Positions 37,764 to 49,378 of a stretch of 64,000 nt of DNA are shown piece by piece. A program made the translations under genes and the position numbers. Where the stretch lies: contig JAEMBT020000009.1 of assembly GCA_018873245.2 (NCBI GenBank), forward strand, positions 13,481,112 through 13,545,111, given 5' to 3'. Source of the stretch: Archegozetes longisetosus (taxonomy: Eukaryota; Arthropoda; Arachnida; Sarcoptiformes; Trhypochthoniidae). Under the pieces are notes generated by a model. It was not told the DNA's origin, did not search any database, and saw only the letters and a list, made by a program, of their open reading frames with translations. Within the stretch, counting starts at the first letter, position 1, and each line of letters begins with the position of its first letter.

Positions 37764-39013
37764 TTGCTATCTATCTTACCTTTTAACTACACTTCTTAGA
37801 TTACTTGTCGTTTGTAGCAACTATAGTTAAGTTTGTATTTAATAGGTTGTTTATGTATTTGTAAATATATACTTAACAAGTAAATAATTTTGATATGTAT
37901 TAATAGCTAAGAATGTATGTGTTCTAATATTAAAGCTATAAACTAATAATTAGTAACTATAATTGACAACATAGTCTTCAAACGTACATAAGACACTACT
38001 AGTAACTATCATAGACTACAAAGTGTTAACATGTAGATAAAACACTAGACTTACTACATAACATTGTTCTAATAGCAGAGCAAATTGTGCAAAAACTAAA
38101 TATAAATGCCTATTTAAGAACATGCAATAGATTGCAACTATTGTTTCACGCCATCAATTTCTAGTACTTACCTAATCTTCTACTTCTTCTACTTCTCCTT
38201 CTTCTTCTTGTTGATCGACTCCTATGCTATTATCCTATATTTGACATGAAATACTTATATATAATAATACATAAGTTACTTGTTTGTTGTGATTACTCTG
38301 AACAAATGGCTTTTTATCTTTAACACCAATAATTTAGTATTTCTGATTAAATCTATAAGTTTGAATACTAGATCGTTTGATATATTTCTCTTTTATTTCA
38401 TCTATATTTTCGTTTAGTTATCTATTTTATATTTTTGTTTTGGTTTCTTCTTCTTTTAGACTAATACTTATTAATATTAATAATAATTATTAATAATTAT
38501 TATTAAACTACCATTTATCTTTATAAGCTTTTCTATGATTGAACTAGTAGCATAGAATCTATAGTCAAATTGGGGATGCAACTATTAAGTACGATAGTAT
38601 TGAACATAGATATAACTTTCATATATAACTTTAAATAGATCATTAAATAGTTGTTCGGACCTTTCTGTGGATAGTCTATTTGTTTCTATTAAATTTTTTA
38701 TATTTTATTATCTTTTGTCTTGTGTATGGTGACACGCTTTTGTTGTTGTGCTAGCTTACTTGTTGTATATGTCCGTTGTATATGTCCGTTGTTTATAGTT
38801 ATGATTATTTATTAAATGATTAATAGATCAATTTGATATTATATCAGAAAACTCAATAATCAAAATCAGATTAAAATAATAAGCATACTAAAACATATAT
38901 ATAATATACATATAAATAACAAATTAATATAAAATATGAATCTTATATATATGCTATAAGTAAGTGCTACTAAATAATAATTAAATATAAAATTCAGTTT
39001 TTTATTGCATATA

Positions 39014-39014
39014 T

Positions 39015-39078
<64 letters not shown>
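39014..39078. repeat. (CA)n microsatellite
   Basis: About 32 perfect CA units. Confidence 0.97.
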
Positions 39079-39082
<4 letters not shown>

Positions 39083-39362
39083 TACATATAATTGACATAT
39101 ATTAACAAACCACCTGTTCGATTTCTCATCACTAAACTAATAGTTCAACTTAAACAACATAACATACATACAACATGAAAGTCTTATCCATTAGTCTATT
39201 TATTACTATTTAATTTGATTTCTACTCTACTACCTATCATCTCCATCACCCACTAATAACTTAGTAGTATTACAATTTACTAGTTAAATATTTATTACTA
39301 TCTGGCTGACACATCCAACTAGCTCAAGTCATTTAAATATATTAGTATTAGTATTGAACTTA

Positions 39363-39415
39363 TACAGGGTTCGCCAGAAAATATGCCGGATTTCAATTTT
39401 CTGGCGGACACTGTA
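39363..39415. mobile_element. Tiny 53-bp palindromic mariner/Tc1-like element
   Basis: TA, then CAGGGTTCGCCAGAAAAT, a short centre, then ATTTTCTGGCGGACACTG, then TA. The arms match over about 18 bp with few mismatches. Ends CAGGGT/ACACTG and the TA edges fit the Tc1/mariner superfamily. Confidence 0.75.
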
Positions 39416-40529
39416 GATCGTGTTCTCATCACTATTTTCATTACTTATATATAATGCGATTTTAGCTCTTATAGCCCTAACTCAAGTATGACTACAACTT
39501 AACATATAGTTAAATGGGTCTTAAAAATAATGTTTTGTAAACCTACTTAATCGACAAAAAAACTTCTTTACTAGCAATCTAAATAGTTACCAATTGCTAA
39601 ACTATATAGCCATAATATTTGGTAAGATTGGTTAGCTGGCAGTTGATTAAAAGATGCTTTTTGCTCAATTTTCTATTCAGCTTTCATTTAAACTTTTAAC
39701 TATGTTTTTCAATTTGTTTTTTTCTCTTCTTAATTCTTGTTTTGGTGAGATTTTCCATTTCGAATCTATGTCAAACTCATTAAATTAATTGAAAATTTGT
39801 ACGAGTTAAATGAAATTCTGAACAAATTAACTAGAATTCCAAATGAATTAGCTGAAAATCTAAATGAATTAAATGAAAATGTGAACAAATTAACTAAAAA
39901 TCAAAATAAATCAAATAAAAATCTAAAACAATTATTTATTCAAATGAGTATAATTGGATGGAAAAATCATTGATTCATTCATTGAAAAGTAGGTTTGAAC
40001 AATTGATTAATTGATTAACTGAAAGAAAATAGAAAAAGTGTTTTTCAACTTTATTATTATTATTATTATTATTACTCTTCAACAATACTACTCTTGAATA
40101 CTCTGAATACTCTGAATACTACTCCTGAATGCTCTGACGAGTAATAATGAATAATTAATTCAATCATCAAACTAATTATAGTAGGAAACACTTCAAATTA
40201 ATGGTAATGTGTTTTTATGCATTTTTCAGTTCACAAGTTGAGAAATCAGTACAAAGTTATTGAGTTTAGAAGTCGGCACAAAGTTTTAGAGTTGAAAAGT
40301 CGGGCATAAGACTCATATCCATTAGTAAGTATCACAAATAAGTAAAAGGTAATAATTCTTGTAGTAATAGAGTTTAGGAGAGAGAGAATGAGAGAGAGCG
40401 GGAGAGAGTGAGTGAGAAAATAAGAGAGAGTTAATTGATCACATCTTAAAACTGTGTGTTCCTCCCCTTTAAACCACAGGATCGTTCGGGCGTGAGCATC
40501 GATTACTACTGCATTTAACACTAAAACAC

Positions 40530-40790
40530 TAACAGTAAGTGTTCAGTAAGTTTCTCTTCAATACAGTCTAACTCATTTATAAACTATCAACTCTTACTCA
40601 TCTATTAGCTATTCATTATTAGATGGAATATAATTCGCTTTGACCGTATATTATTTACAACACTTACTGACAGTAAGTGTTCACTAAAATACAGCCTAAC
40701 TCGTTTATAGACAATTAACTGATGCTAATCTATTAGTTATTCATTACTGACGCTGCCATAATAGACACTGATTGTATATTGTTTGCGCTC
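40530..40790. repeat. Tandem duplication (~130 bp) of a pogo-like element fragment
   Basis: Both units contain 'actgacagtaagtgttca' or close to it, 'atacag(t/c)ctaactc(g/a)tttat' and 'attagttattcatta'. Two units, diverged. Confidence 0.7.
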
Positions 40791-41490
40791 ACACAATAAT
40801 CTATAGCAACGACAGCTGGCAAATGAAGAGTTTTCACAAAAGAAACTCAACCGATATATTATACAGTACTATATAGTTTGAAGTTTAAAGTCAGCGTTTA
40901 AGAGCTGTAAAGAGAGGACTGACTCACAAAAGCTTGCAATTAGTGCCTAGACTAGAATGAAGACTATAGCTGTGGCTAATGCTATGGCTAATGCTATGGC
41001 TAATGCTATAACTATTGCTATAACTATTGCTATAACCATTGCTATAACCACTACTACTACGACTTGACTATATATAAAGCAATAGTGTTAGACGGTAATA
41101 AAGCAATAACTAAATTGTAGGTTTGAATACCATCAGTGTTTTATAGTGTGCTAAATGCACTAAGTTAGCCTTTAATAATCTTTTCCTTTTATAGAGGTTT
41201 TAGATCAACATTTTAAATTAGCATTTTAAGTTAGCAATCTAAGTTAGCGTTCTAAGTTAGCGCTCTAAGTTAGCAATCTAATTTACCATTCTAACTCACC
41301 ATTCTAACTTAGCGCTCTAACTCACCATTCTAGCTCTCTATATTAACTTTCCATTTCATTTTAATGTTATAAACATTTCTTCCTTTTCTTTTTTAAATAA
41401 CTATTTATAAGTCTTTTAGAGCTATTAGCCAACTATTATACCCCTCTCTCAGTATGTGGTACTTCTTTCTATTTGTACTCTTTCAATCTT

Positions 41491-41692
41491 TGTAGTACCC
41501 GATGGCAACTAGTAAATTACTTTTTCCATGCCTACCCTTCTCTCTCACCGATTTGTTGCTAAATTTGATTTTAGATTTAATTTGATTACTATATTGTTTA
41601 TCTATAAGTTTGTTAATATCTCAACATATTATAGTCTGATAGGAAACATGCTATCATAACACTCAACATCTGGTTGCAGTGAACGATCACAA
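41491..41692 (+). mobile_element. ~200-bp inverted-repeat element family, copy 3
   Basis: Shares 'gatggcaactag' near the left end, the core 'gatttgttgctaaatttgat' and the right part 'catctggttgcagtgaacga'. More diverged at the ends than copies 2 and 5. Confidence 0.75.
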
Positions 41693-42499
41693 AGTAAACG
41701 AGTGTAGATGAGGAATAGTAGGCTAGAGGTAGAGAATTGTAATTGCTATGTCTGACTTTTAAATGAAAGTTTTAAATTAATGACTCGACACCTGGATCTG
41801 TTTATACTTCTTCCCAATGCACACAATCGTTTATAAGTTATTAACTTTTCAATTTATTTTATTCCGTCAAATTAGAACCTAATTCTTCTTCGGGGCTTAA
41901 CTTGTTTTATTTGAAGCTAGTTTTTTGTTAGGGGTTTGATTGTATTTTGAAAAAGCTATTGCTTGTTAAAGGGATTTGACTGTATTTCAAAAAAGACTAG
42001 TTCTTATTTGACGGGTTTGACTGTATTCCATCAGTAGCTAACTCTTACTCAAAGATTTGGCTAAATTAGATCAAAACCAATACTTATTGAAAAAAAAGAA
42101 TCAATTGTATATGATAAGAACTAAATAGTCAGGCAATTCTACTATAATTGATGGGAAAGTGTTGATTACAACTAACATAAGATCACAAATGATTAAAGAT
42201 AAATTGAATTAAGTGGAAACAATGAAGTATATAATTTAGAAAGATATAGAATCACATCTAACACAGTCCGATTAGAGTTGTAATTCTAAAAATCAGTCAG
42301 ACGTGACAAAAAGAGTCAATTTTCTCAGATTTCAGTAAATAACATCTATTACAAGCATTCCATATAAGTTAAATTATATCAAAATTCTTTTCAATTCCCA
42401 TTCATTATTTCAATTGTAATCACGTTCAATTGTAACACGACTACTACAATTACCATTTCTATGATAATTTAATTTTCAGCTTAAAGTCCTGTAAATTTA

Positions 42500-42610
42500 G
42501 AGGTACAAACTTGAAGGTACTAAAGGTAGTGGAGCTGAAGTTACTAAAGCTGAAGTTACTAAAGCTGAAGGTACTAAAGCTGAATCTGAACGTACCAAAG
42601 CTGAAAGTAG
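42500..42610. repeat. Minisatellite of ~15-bp unit 'taaagctgaagttac'
   Basis: About six units. Confidence 0.8.
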
Positions 42611-42934
42611 CTAACCTAAGATACAACTAAAAGACAAGATAACAGAAAGCATTCGAACTTTTGAAGGAGCAAAACTTTTTTATGTTAGATTTTATTCACG
42701 TTTTAATAAATTTTGATCGAGTCAAGTCACGGACGCTTAGCAGAAAAGTTGCTGCGATTTCATTGTTCTGATTTCTTTGAAGATTTCTAAAAAACGAAAC
42801 GAAACGAAAATTACTAATTTCACAAATGACTGCTCACATGCAGACCAAAAGCGCAAATGATTGCCTCTACCTCTCTCTTTATTTTGAGTTCGTTGGTTTA
42901 GTGCTATAGAGCCCTATCTGTTTTGCTGTTTCTG

Positions 42935-43205
42935 TGACAGATAGACTGTAATGTTATTGCAGTTACGGGTAGGGCCATAATGTTATTGTAGTCACAGGTA
43001 GGCTATAATGTTATTGCAGTTACAGATAGGCTCTAATACTTTTCAGTTAAAGGTAGGCTCTAATACTTTTCAGTTACAGGTAGGCTCTAATACTTTTCAG
43101 TTACGGGTAAGCTTTAACACTATTTGAGTTACAGATAGAGCTCTAATGTTATTTCAGTTACAGATAGACTGAAATGCTATTTGAATTACAGATAGGCACT
43201 CTATA
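42935..43205. repeat. Minisatellite of ~28-bp unit 'cagttacaggtaggctctaa'
   Basis: About nine units; similar in sequence to the array at 33015-33110. Confidence 0.85.
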
Positions 43206-43583
43206 GCACTGACTAGAAGCTAGCATTAAAATTAAATGTTATGTTTCCAGATATTATCGCACAAAGTATTCATTATGATTTTTTGAATTGAATTTTGAAA
43301 AAGAAGAAGCTGTTTGTCATAGTACTGAAAATAGGCAAATATAATATAATCATAATTAGGGATTGCGTGATGAAAACTAATACTATTCTTCAGATACCAT
43401 TCTTTAGAGATAGTATTCTTGAGAGAAAAATACTCGACATTTTCTAAAACCCAAACCTATTAGTGTTCGCTTTTTTGTCCCATTTTTCAGTGACGAGACA
43501 AGTCCTCGAGCCACGAATATTTTGCCAATTACTAACAGAATAGATCAGTGGACAAATCGGCAACATTTGACTCAATTCATGCG

Positions 43584-43586
<3 letters not shown>

Positions 43587-43619
<33 letters not shown>
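43587..43619. repeat. (CT)n microsatellite
   Basis: About 16 CT units. Confidence 0.95.
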
Positions 43620-43620
<1 letters not shown>

Positions 43621-44509
43621 GATTCCGGTTTGGGGGATGCGAATAGCCAGGGATGCGAAAAAAGCAGTTTTCACAAAAACTATAATTGTCTTTGCTATGG
43701 ATGAGCAAAACGCAAAAAAGGGGATTTCGTGCATGTGTGTTTCAATTGCATATATATATATATATGTATGTATATATATGTATATATGTTGCATATATAT
43801 ATAGGATCACTAGAGATCATTACACATGAATTTGCAATAATATTACTGTTAAAACTGAAAATAAACAACTCATTCTTATAAACGCTACTATCTTTTTCTT
43901 TTAGATTCCATTGCCGACATTTAGTACTTTTTCATAGCATGCTTGTTATTTTATTGGTTTCTATTGTAGGCGATTTAATCTAAAATGTTTATATGTTTAT
44001 ATCTATTGTAAAGCAATTGAGCTAAAATGGTTTATATGTTCATATCTATTGTATAAGATTGAATCTAAAATACTCTATATGGGATCTAAACTAAAATGGT
44101 TATATCAATATCTGAGATTGTACGGATGTTAAAACAGAATAAGATTATCGATAGTACTTTATAACAGTGACTTCACATGAATAGCTAGATCAAACAAAAA
44201 ATTGATGGCTGGACAAACTTCATTTTTACGCTTGGCAATCATTTATATTTACCAGTATTTCGACACTTTTCTGTTAGATTGTTCAATATAATGAATTAAT
44301 TCTTCTCAATATATAATACATAAAATATATACTGAATTAATTCATAATATTATGCTATATTTTCAGTTCATTCTTCTCAATATTAGCTGAATTGAATTGT
44401 AAATTAGTCTATAAGTCAAAAAAGAAAATTCAATGCTGTCATATAATAAAAAGTGTGAAAGAGTAATCAAATGAATATTAAATAAAGTAGAAGTACGTTA
44501 GTGTTGAAT

Positions 44510-44700
44510 AAATATGAATAAATAAGGGAAAATAAATAAATCTAAATAAGTAAGGGGAATTAAATAAATCTAAATAAGTAAGGGGAATTAAACAAATCTA
44601 AATAAGTAAGGGGAATTAAACAAATCTAAATAAGTAAGGGAAATTAAATAAATCTAAATAAGTAAGCAAAAAATAAATAAGTCTAAATAAAAATAAAACG
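44510..44700. repeat. Minisatellite of ~28-bp unit 'taaataagtaaggggaatta'
   Basis: About six units, central ones identical. Confidence 0.85.
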
Positions 44701-44910
44701 TTCTATAAATGAAAAAAGAACGTCAAATTGGATGAAATCACATCTAAAATAATTAAGTAAGTTCTAATAGAAATCACTCAACCATATCTAGACTATTATC
44801 CTAATTAATTCCATTTGGTTTACTCTTAATTATTAGAATTAACTATATATCTAATTTATATTATATAAATATAAATTATTTAAATATTTAATATGATTTA
44901 AAGTAAATAA

Positions 44911-44987
44911 ATGTACTGGCCACATTTGTATATATGTATAAATGTACTGGCCACATTTGTATATATATATAAATGTGGCCGGTACAT
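44911..44987. repeat. Hairpin with a duplicated left arm
   Basis: ATGTACTGGCCACATTT occurs at 44911-44927 and 44942-44958 and its complement (one mismatch) at 44971-44987, separated by TATATA spacers. Confidence 0.85.
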
Positions 44988-46154
44988 CTATTTTAAATGA
45001 TATTATGTATATATATAATCGACTAGTTTTCAATCTAAATCAAATATCTACAACTCAAACCTACATAAACTACATATTAGTTTCATGACAAATCAATAGT
45101 AGATAAAATCAATTAGTGGTAATTATATTGTTGGATGAGTGCTATATAACGTTATATATTACTATTTGAATTAGAGATCTAACTCTACGGAACTCAAGCG
45201 ACACAAATACTTTCCGTCATGAAATTTCCGTATTAAACACTAAAAAAGTCTGACAATTAGGCATGATTAGTTTCCATAACATATACTAGAGACAATTCTA
45301 ATAGTCTTATAGGTTTTCAGTCAAGTAATTAGGACGTTTAGAAGATTATAAACGTTTTTTATTACCCAATCATAAAATAGGATTTTCATAGGTCTTCATA
45401 GGTCGCAATCGTCTTATGGTCTTATAGTGAACGCTATCTCGTAATTGCTGTCATTCCAATAGCCGATGGGAAAATTGACAAAAACCTCGTGTTGGCGTGG
45501 GATTCGATTGACAAAAAACAACTAACTTAGTCAACATTAAGTATTATGTATCTGATTCATTGATGCATTGCTCCCCTAATGGCTGGTGGCTGAGCGTTGG
45601 TCTATTGCTTGGGCTGGAGCCTAATGTTTGAGTAGCTGAGCTGGAGCTTAATGTTTGAGTATCTGAGCTGAAGCCTAATGTTTGAGCTGAGCCTAATGTT
45701 TGAGTACCTGAGCCAAACCCTAATGTGTTCATACCTAAGCTCAAATCTAATACATTCGCCTTTACAGTATTAGTTCCCATCCTATGACAAGCAATTGAGT
45801 GTGACATAATTTAAACTATACCATATGATGTAGTAATTGACAGAACGATTACAATAAGATAGAAAATATAAAGTTCCAATGATCATAAGGTGTTTGAAGA
45901 TTTCTTTAGCTATTTAGTGTAATGTGAGAAATTTGTTTCTATTATGGATGAAAATAGACCATTTCTTGACTTCTTGTCTTGTCTTTGATGATTTGTTCCC
46001 ATACGAAATTGTCTACAGGAAATCATTGTCTATTTTATTTATACTTAATAATGGATAAAGTTATATAGTAGATATTTTTTTTCTGTCTAATCTTAATATA
46101 TTCTTAATACAGTTCATTGAAGATTACCTTTTTTTCAAGTTAAGTGTAAACCAT

Positions 46155-46310
46155 TTGGTATTATATCTAATGCTGTTATATCTAATACTATGGTATCTAA
46201 TACTATGGTGTCTAATACTATGGTATCTATTCCTATGGTGTCTAATACTATGGTATCTATTCCTATGGTGTCTAATATTATGATATCTACTGCTATACAT
46301 TCTATAGTCA
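46155..46310. repeat. Minisatellite of 15-bp unit 'tctaatactatggta'
   Basis: About ten units with alternating 'ctattcctatggtgt' variants, i.e. a higher-order 30-bp periodicity. Confidence 0.85.
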
Positions 46311-47619
46311 AACTGCATGTCTTAGTATTATATAGTCTAAGTGCATATTTCAGCACATGAGACTACACAATATATTACAGTCTAAGTAGATTTTGAGAAA
46401 TGTTATTTTTCAATTAACTATACTTAAGTGTTTTTTCATACTTCTAAACAATTAGGTAATACTTTCTGTGTGTAAGTCTGCCAAATTGTTTAACAATTTG
46501 GGAAATTGCTTCAAGCTATTCACTATTGTTATAATTCAACTAGTTTAAGAACATTGACTAACAATCAACATTATTCAATTTGTTCTCATAATCATTATAA
46601 ATTACTATTGAGTCAAAAATTAGATTGCTCATTTTGATGTTTATTTCAATGTTCATTTTGATGTTCATTTCAATACTCATTTCAATCTTCATTTGAATAT
46701 ATTTTAATCATTTATTAGGCAGATTAGTCTGATTTGGATTAGGTTAACACATTTGATTAAGTCAACTTAATTCTTAACAATAAGTTTAAAATTAGTGTTA
46801 AAATTTTAATTTGCGTTTCTAAATAGAGTTATTCATTGAATCACTGCATAAAAGATTTCTTCAAAGTAATCAATTATTAACAATAAGCCAAAATTGAGCA
46901 CTCATTTATCAATGCCTAACATAACATTATATAAAAGTATAATTTCTCGTATTGTTCACTATCCGGTCCAAAAAGCGTTTAACATTACTGGCATCTAATC
47001 GAAGTGGAGGACTGATATTTGAATAAAAAATTATGGTTATACTATTATATGCAACCGCCCATTCAATCATGCGAGCGTTCTAACTTAGTTCGGGCTTTAG
47101 CCTTATTTGTATAGTAATATCTTTATAAAGTCATTTGATGGGGACCCACAAATTATAAACTCGTAATTATTAGTTCGCTCGTATTTGTTCGCCTGTTCGT
47201 TATGCTCAGTTGTTGACTATATCGAATTTTTACTTTAAATGTCATATCTAACAATAGCAAATCTGACTAAATCCGAAAGAAGTTGACGAATATGTCAAGA
47301 ATTGGCATCAGATGGACTAGATTAAGTTAGGTCAAATACTGAAGGACTGTTTATGACAGAATGCATTGACACACTATAAGTTACAATAAGTATAAAGCCT
47401 ATAAGTATTACAATGACTTACTATAAGAAGATTATAAGACCAAAGGGGTTAACTTTGAGAGATCGATCTTCGATAAACAAACTATTTTTGCTCAACTGAT
47501 CTGAAGGTCTGAATGTTTTTAGTTTCCATAGTATAGTATAATTATTTCTAAATAATAATGATGATAATAATAATAATTAATTTATATTCGACAGTTAAAT
47601 ATAGCTCGTATACCCTTTG

Positions 47620-47740
47620 AAGTCGAGCTAGGCTAGCTCAGGTTAGCTTGGGCTAGGTTAGCTTGGGCTATCTTAGCTTAGGCTATCTTAGCTTGGGCTA
47701 GCTCAGCTCAAACTATCTTAGCTCAAACTCTATCATTATA
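47620..47740. repeat. Minisatellite of ~15-bp unit 'cttgggctagcttag'
   Basis: About eight units. Confidence 0.8.
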
Positions 47741-48439
47741 CTTGACGTCTAAAAGTCAAAACTAAAAAGTTAGGCAGTAGTCCAAAAAAGAACTCAATCG
47801 AAGGAGTACTAAACGGAAAGGTTTTCTCAACTGGGCAAGCTGAATACAATTATTGGCTATTGTCTGTTAGGTAGAGTGTTTCAATGTCTTGTTTAGTATT
47901 AGTTTTTAGGTTTGATATATTCGTTTGATGTTAATTTTATCAAATCTATATAATCATTCGACTTTTTGAAAGTTTCAACTTTGAAATCGACTTATCTAGT
48001 TGAAAAGCTATTAGATTGCGTCAATATATCTGACAATTATATTCTTATTAGTTTAAAATAAAACTTAATTTACTTTTTAATAATTGATCTTTTCTAGCCA
48101 AAATTAACATAATTATTAGAAACATTAAGTAATGATGATTACTAATGAAAAGAAATATTATTTGTTTATTTTTCTTTTGTATCATTAGGGTGTTTCAGTG
48201 ATAGATCTATAGATTGGTTAGATTAAGTTAGGATTATTTAGCTATCATTATCTAGCTAATAATAGATGAGTAATCAAGTATCTGTTCATTAAGTTACAGA
48301 GTATATTTCTCTTTGTATTATGCAAGATCCTATATGGTTTATACAGTATATGCTGGTACTTTGTTTTCTTACATAGCAACTATATGTTTGTACACTCGAT
48401 ATCCTTATAGTCTTACATAACAACCATAGGTAACTACAC

Positions 48440-48605
48440 TCTATAACTTCATAGTATGTTAACCATCAGACCAAAGGACATAAACAGACATATAGAAAGT
48501 CGAATGGTGGTAATCAAAGCAAATTAGAAATGAAATTTGCCAGAAAATTGATGCGCATTATAGGCAGATTGACAATAGAATAGTACTTCTTTTTTCTTAT
48601 TGCTA
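48440..48605 (-). mobile_element. ~200-bp inverted-repeat element family, degenerate copy
   Basis: Weak reverse-complement similarity to the family core: 'aaccatcagaccaaagg', 'taatcaaagcaaat', 'aaattgatgcgcat' in the right order and spacing. Heavily diverged. Confidence 0.5.
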
Positions 48606-49149
48606 TTAAAGATGATTATGTTTTCAGTTGTCAATATCAATAATCTTTTCAGTATTGTAACTTTGTATATTTCAGATATAGACACCTTAAGTAGTCTTCA
48701 TTCAAGCTTAGTATTAATTTTATATTCATATAAATTCATATAAATATTGTCGCAATAGAAGTAAAATAGTAGCTAGCTCATTTCTCAATAGATAAACCCA
48801 TTTTTAGTAAAACACATGCAAATTTTATCATATTTAATGATTGCTATAAAAGCTAAATATCAAAGGGTAATAGTATTTATGGGCTTTTAATGAAGTCTAG
48901 TTCTTAATTATTGACTCTCTAAAGTCACAACTTTCTACTACGCTATGTATATGTTCTACGAAAAGTGCCTATTTTAAAATTGTATTGAACGTCAACCATT
49001 CAAAAAGCTTAATGAAAATTCCAAAAATACAAATGAATAACAAAAACAGTTTAATAAGCATCACTTTAATCAAATAAATCTCAATAGAATTAAGAGACAA
49101 ACTCTCAGCGAGATGATCAACTAATAATCAATTAACAGACATATTAATC

Positions 49150-49378
49150 TCAAAATACAAACTGTAACGAATCCAAATAGCCACCATCGAGCTTAAAATT
49201 AACTCCAGTGGCAAACGAGGAGTCACTAGAAGCAAGAAAAGCAATAGCCTTAGCTACATCTTCAGGCTCGCCTCCTCTTCGCAACGGATACTTTTTGCTC
49301 ACTTCTGACCACATAACATCTATTTGCTCCTTAGTCATACCGAAGTTTTCGTAGACGGCAGTTCTTATTTGAGCAGGA
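49150..49378 (-). CDS. SDR exon 7 (C-terminal substrate loop and end)
   Basis: The acceptor is ATTACAG. It encodes PAQIRTAVYENFGMTKEQID, then YPLRRGGEPEDVAKAIAFLA and the dimer-interface end TGVNFKLDGGYLDSL; the stop is at 49150-49152. Confidence 0.9.

Larger units (their letters stand above)
27183..49149. other. Gene-free region between the homeobox gene and the SDR gene
   Basis: I see no supported exon in about 22 kb on either strand. It holds AT-rich DNA, GA/CT/CA/TTA/GAA microsatellites, many tandem arrays of 10-60-bp units, pogo-like and other inverted-repeat elements and a degenerate CCTAA tract. Open frames of 60-120 codons here come from repeats and match no family I know. Confidence 0.55.

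Noticed and set aside
45544-45807. 87-codon - strand frame with TQTLGSS-like repeats
   Set aside because: Built mostly of a short tandem repeat ('gcctaatgtttgagtacctga'); no splice partner or family match found. A real small exon cannot be fully excluded.
46124-46356. Two - strand frames with YHSIRYH or LDTIVLDTI repeats
   Set aside because: Read-through of the 15-bp minisatellite.
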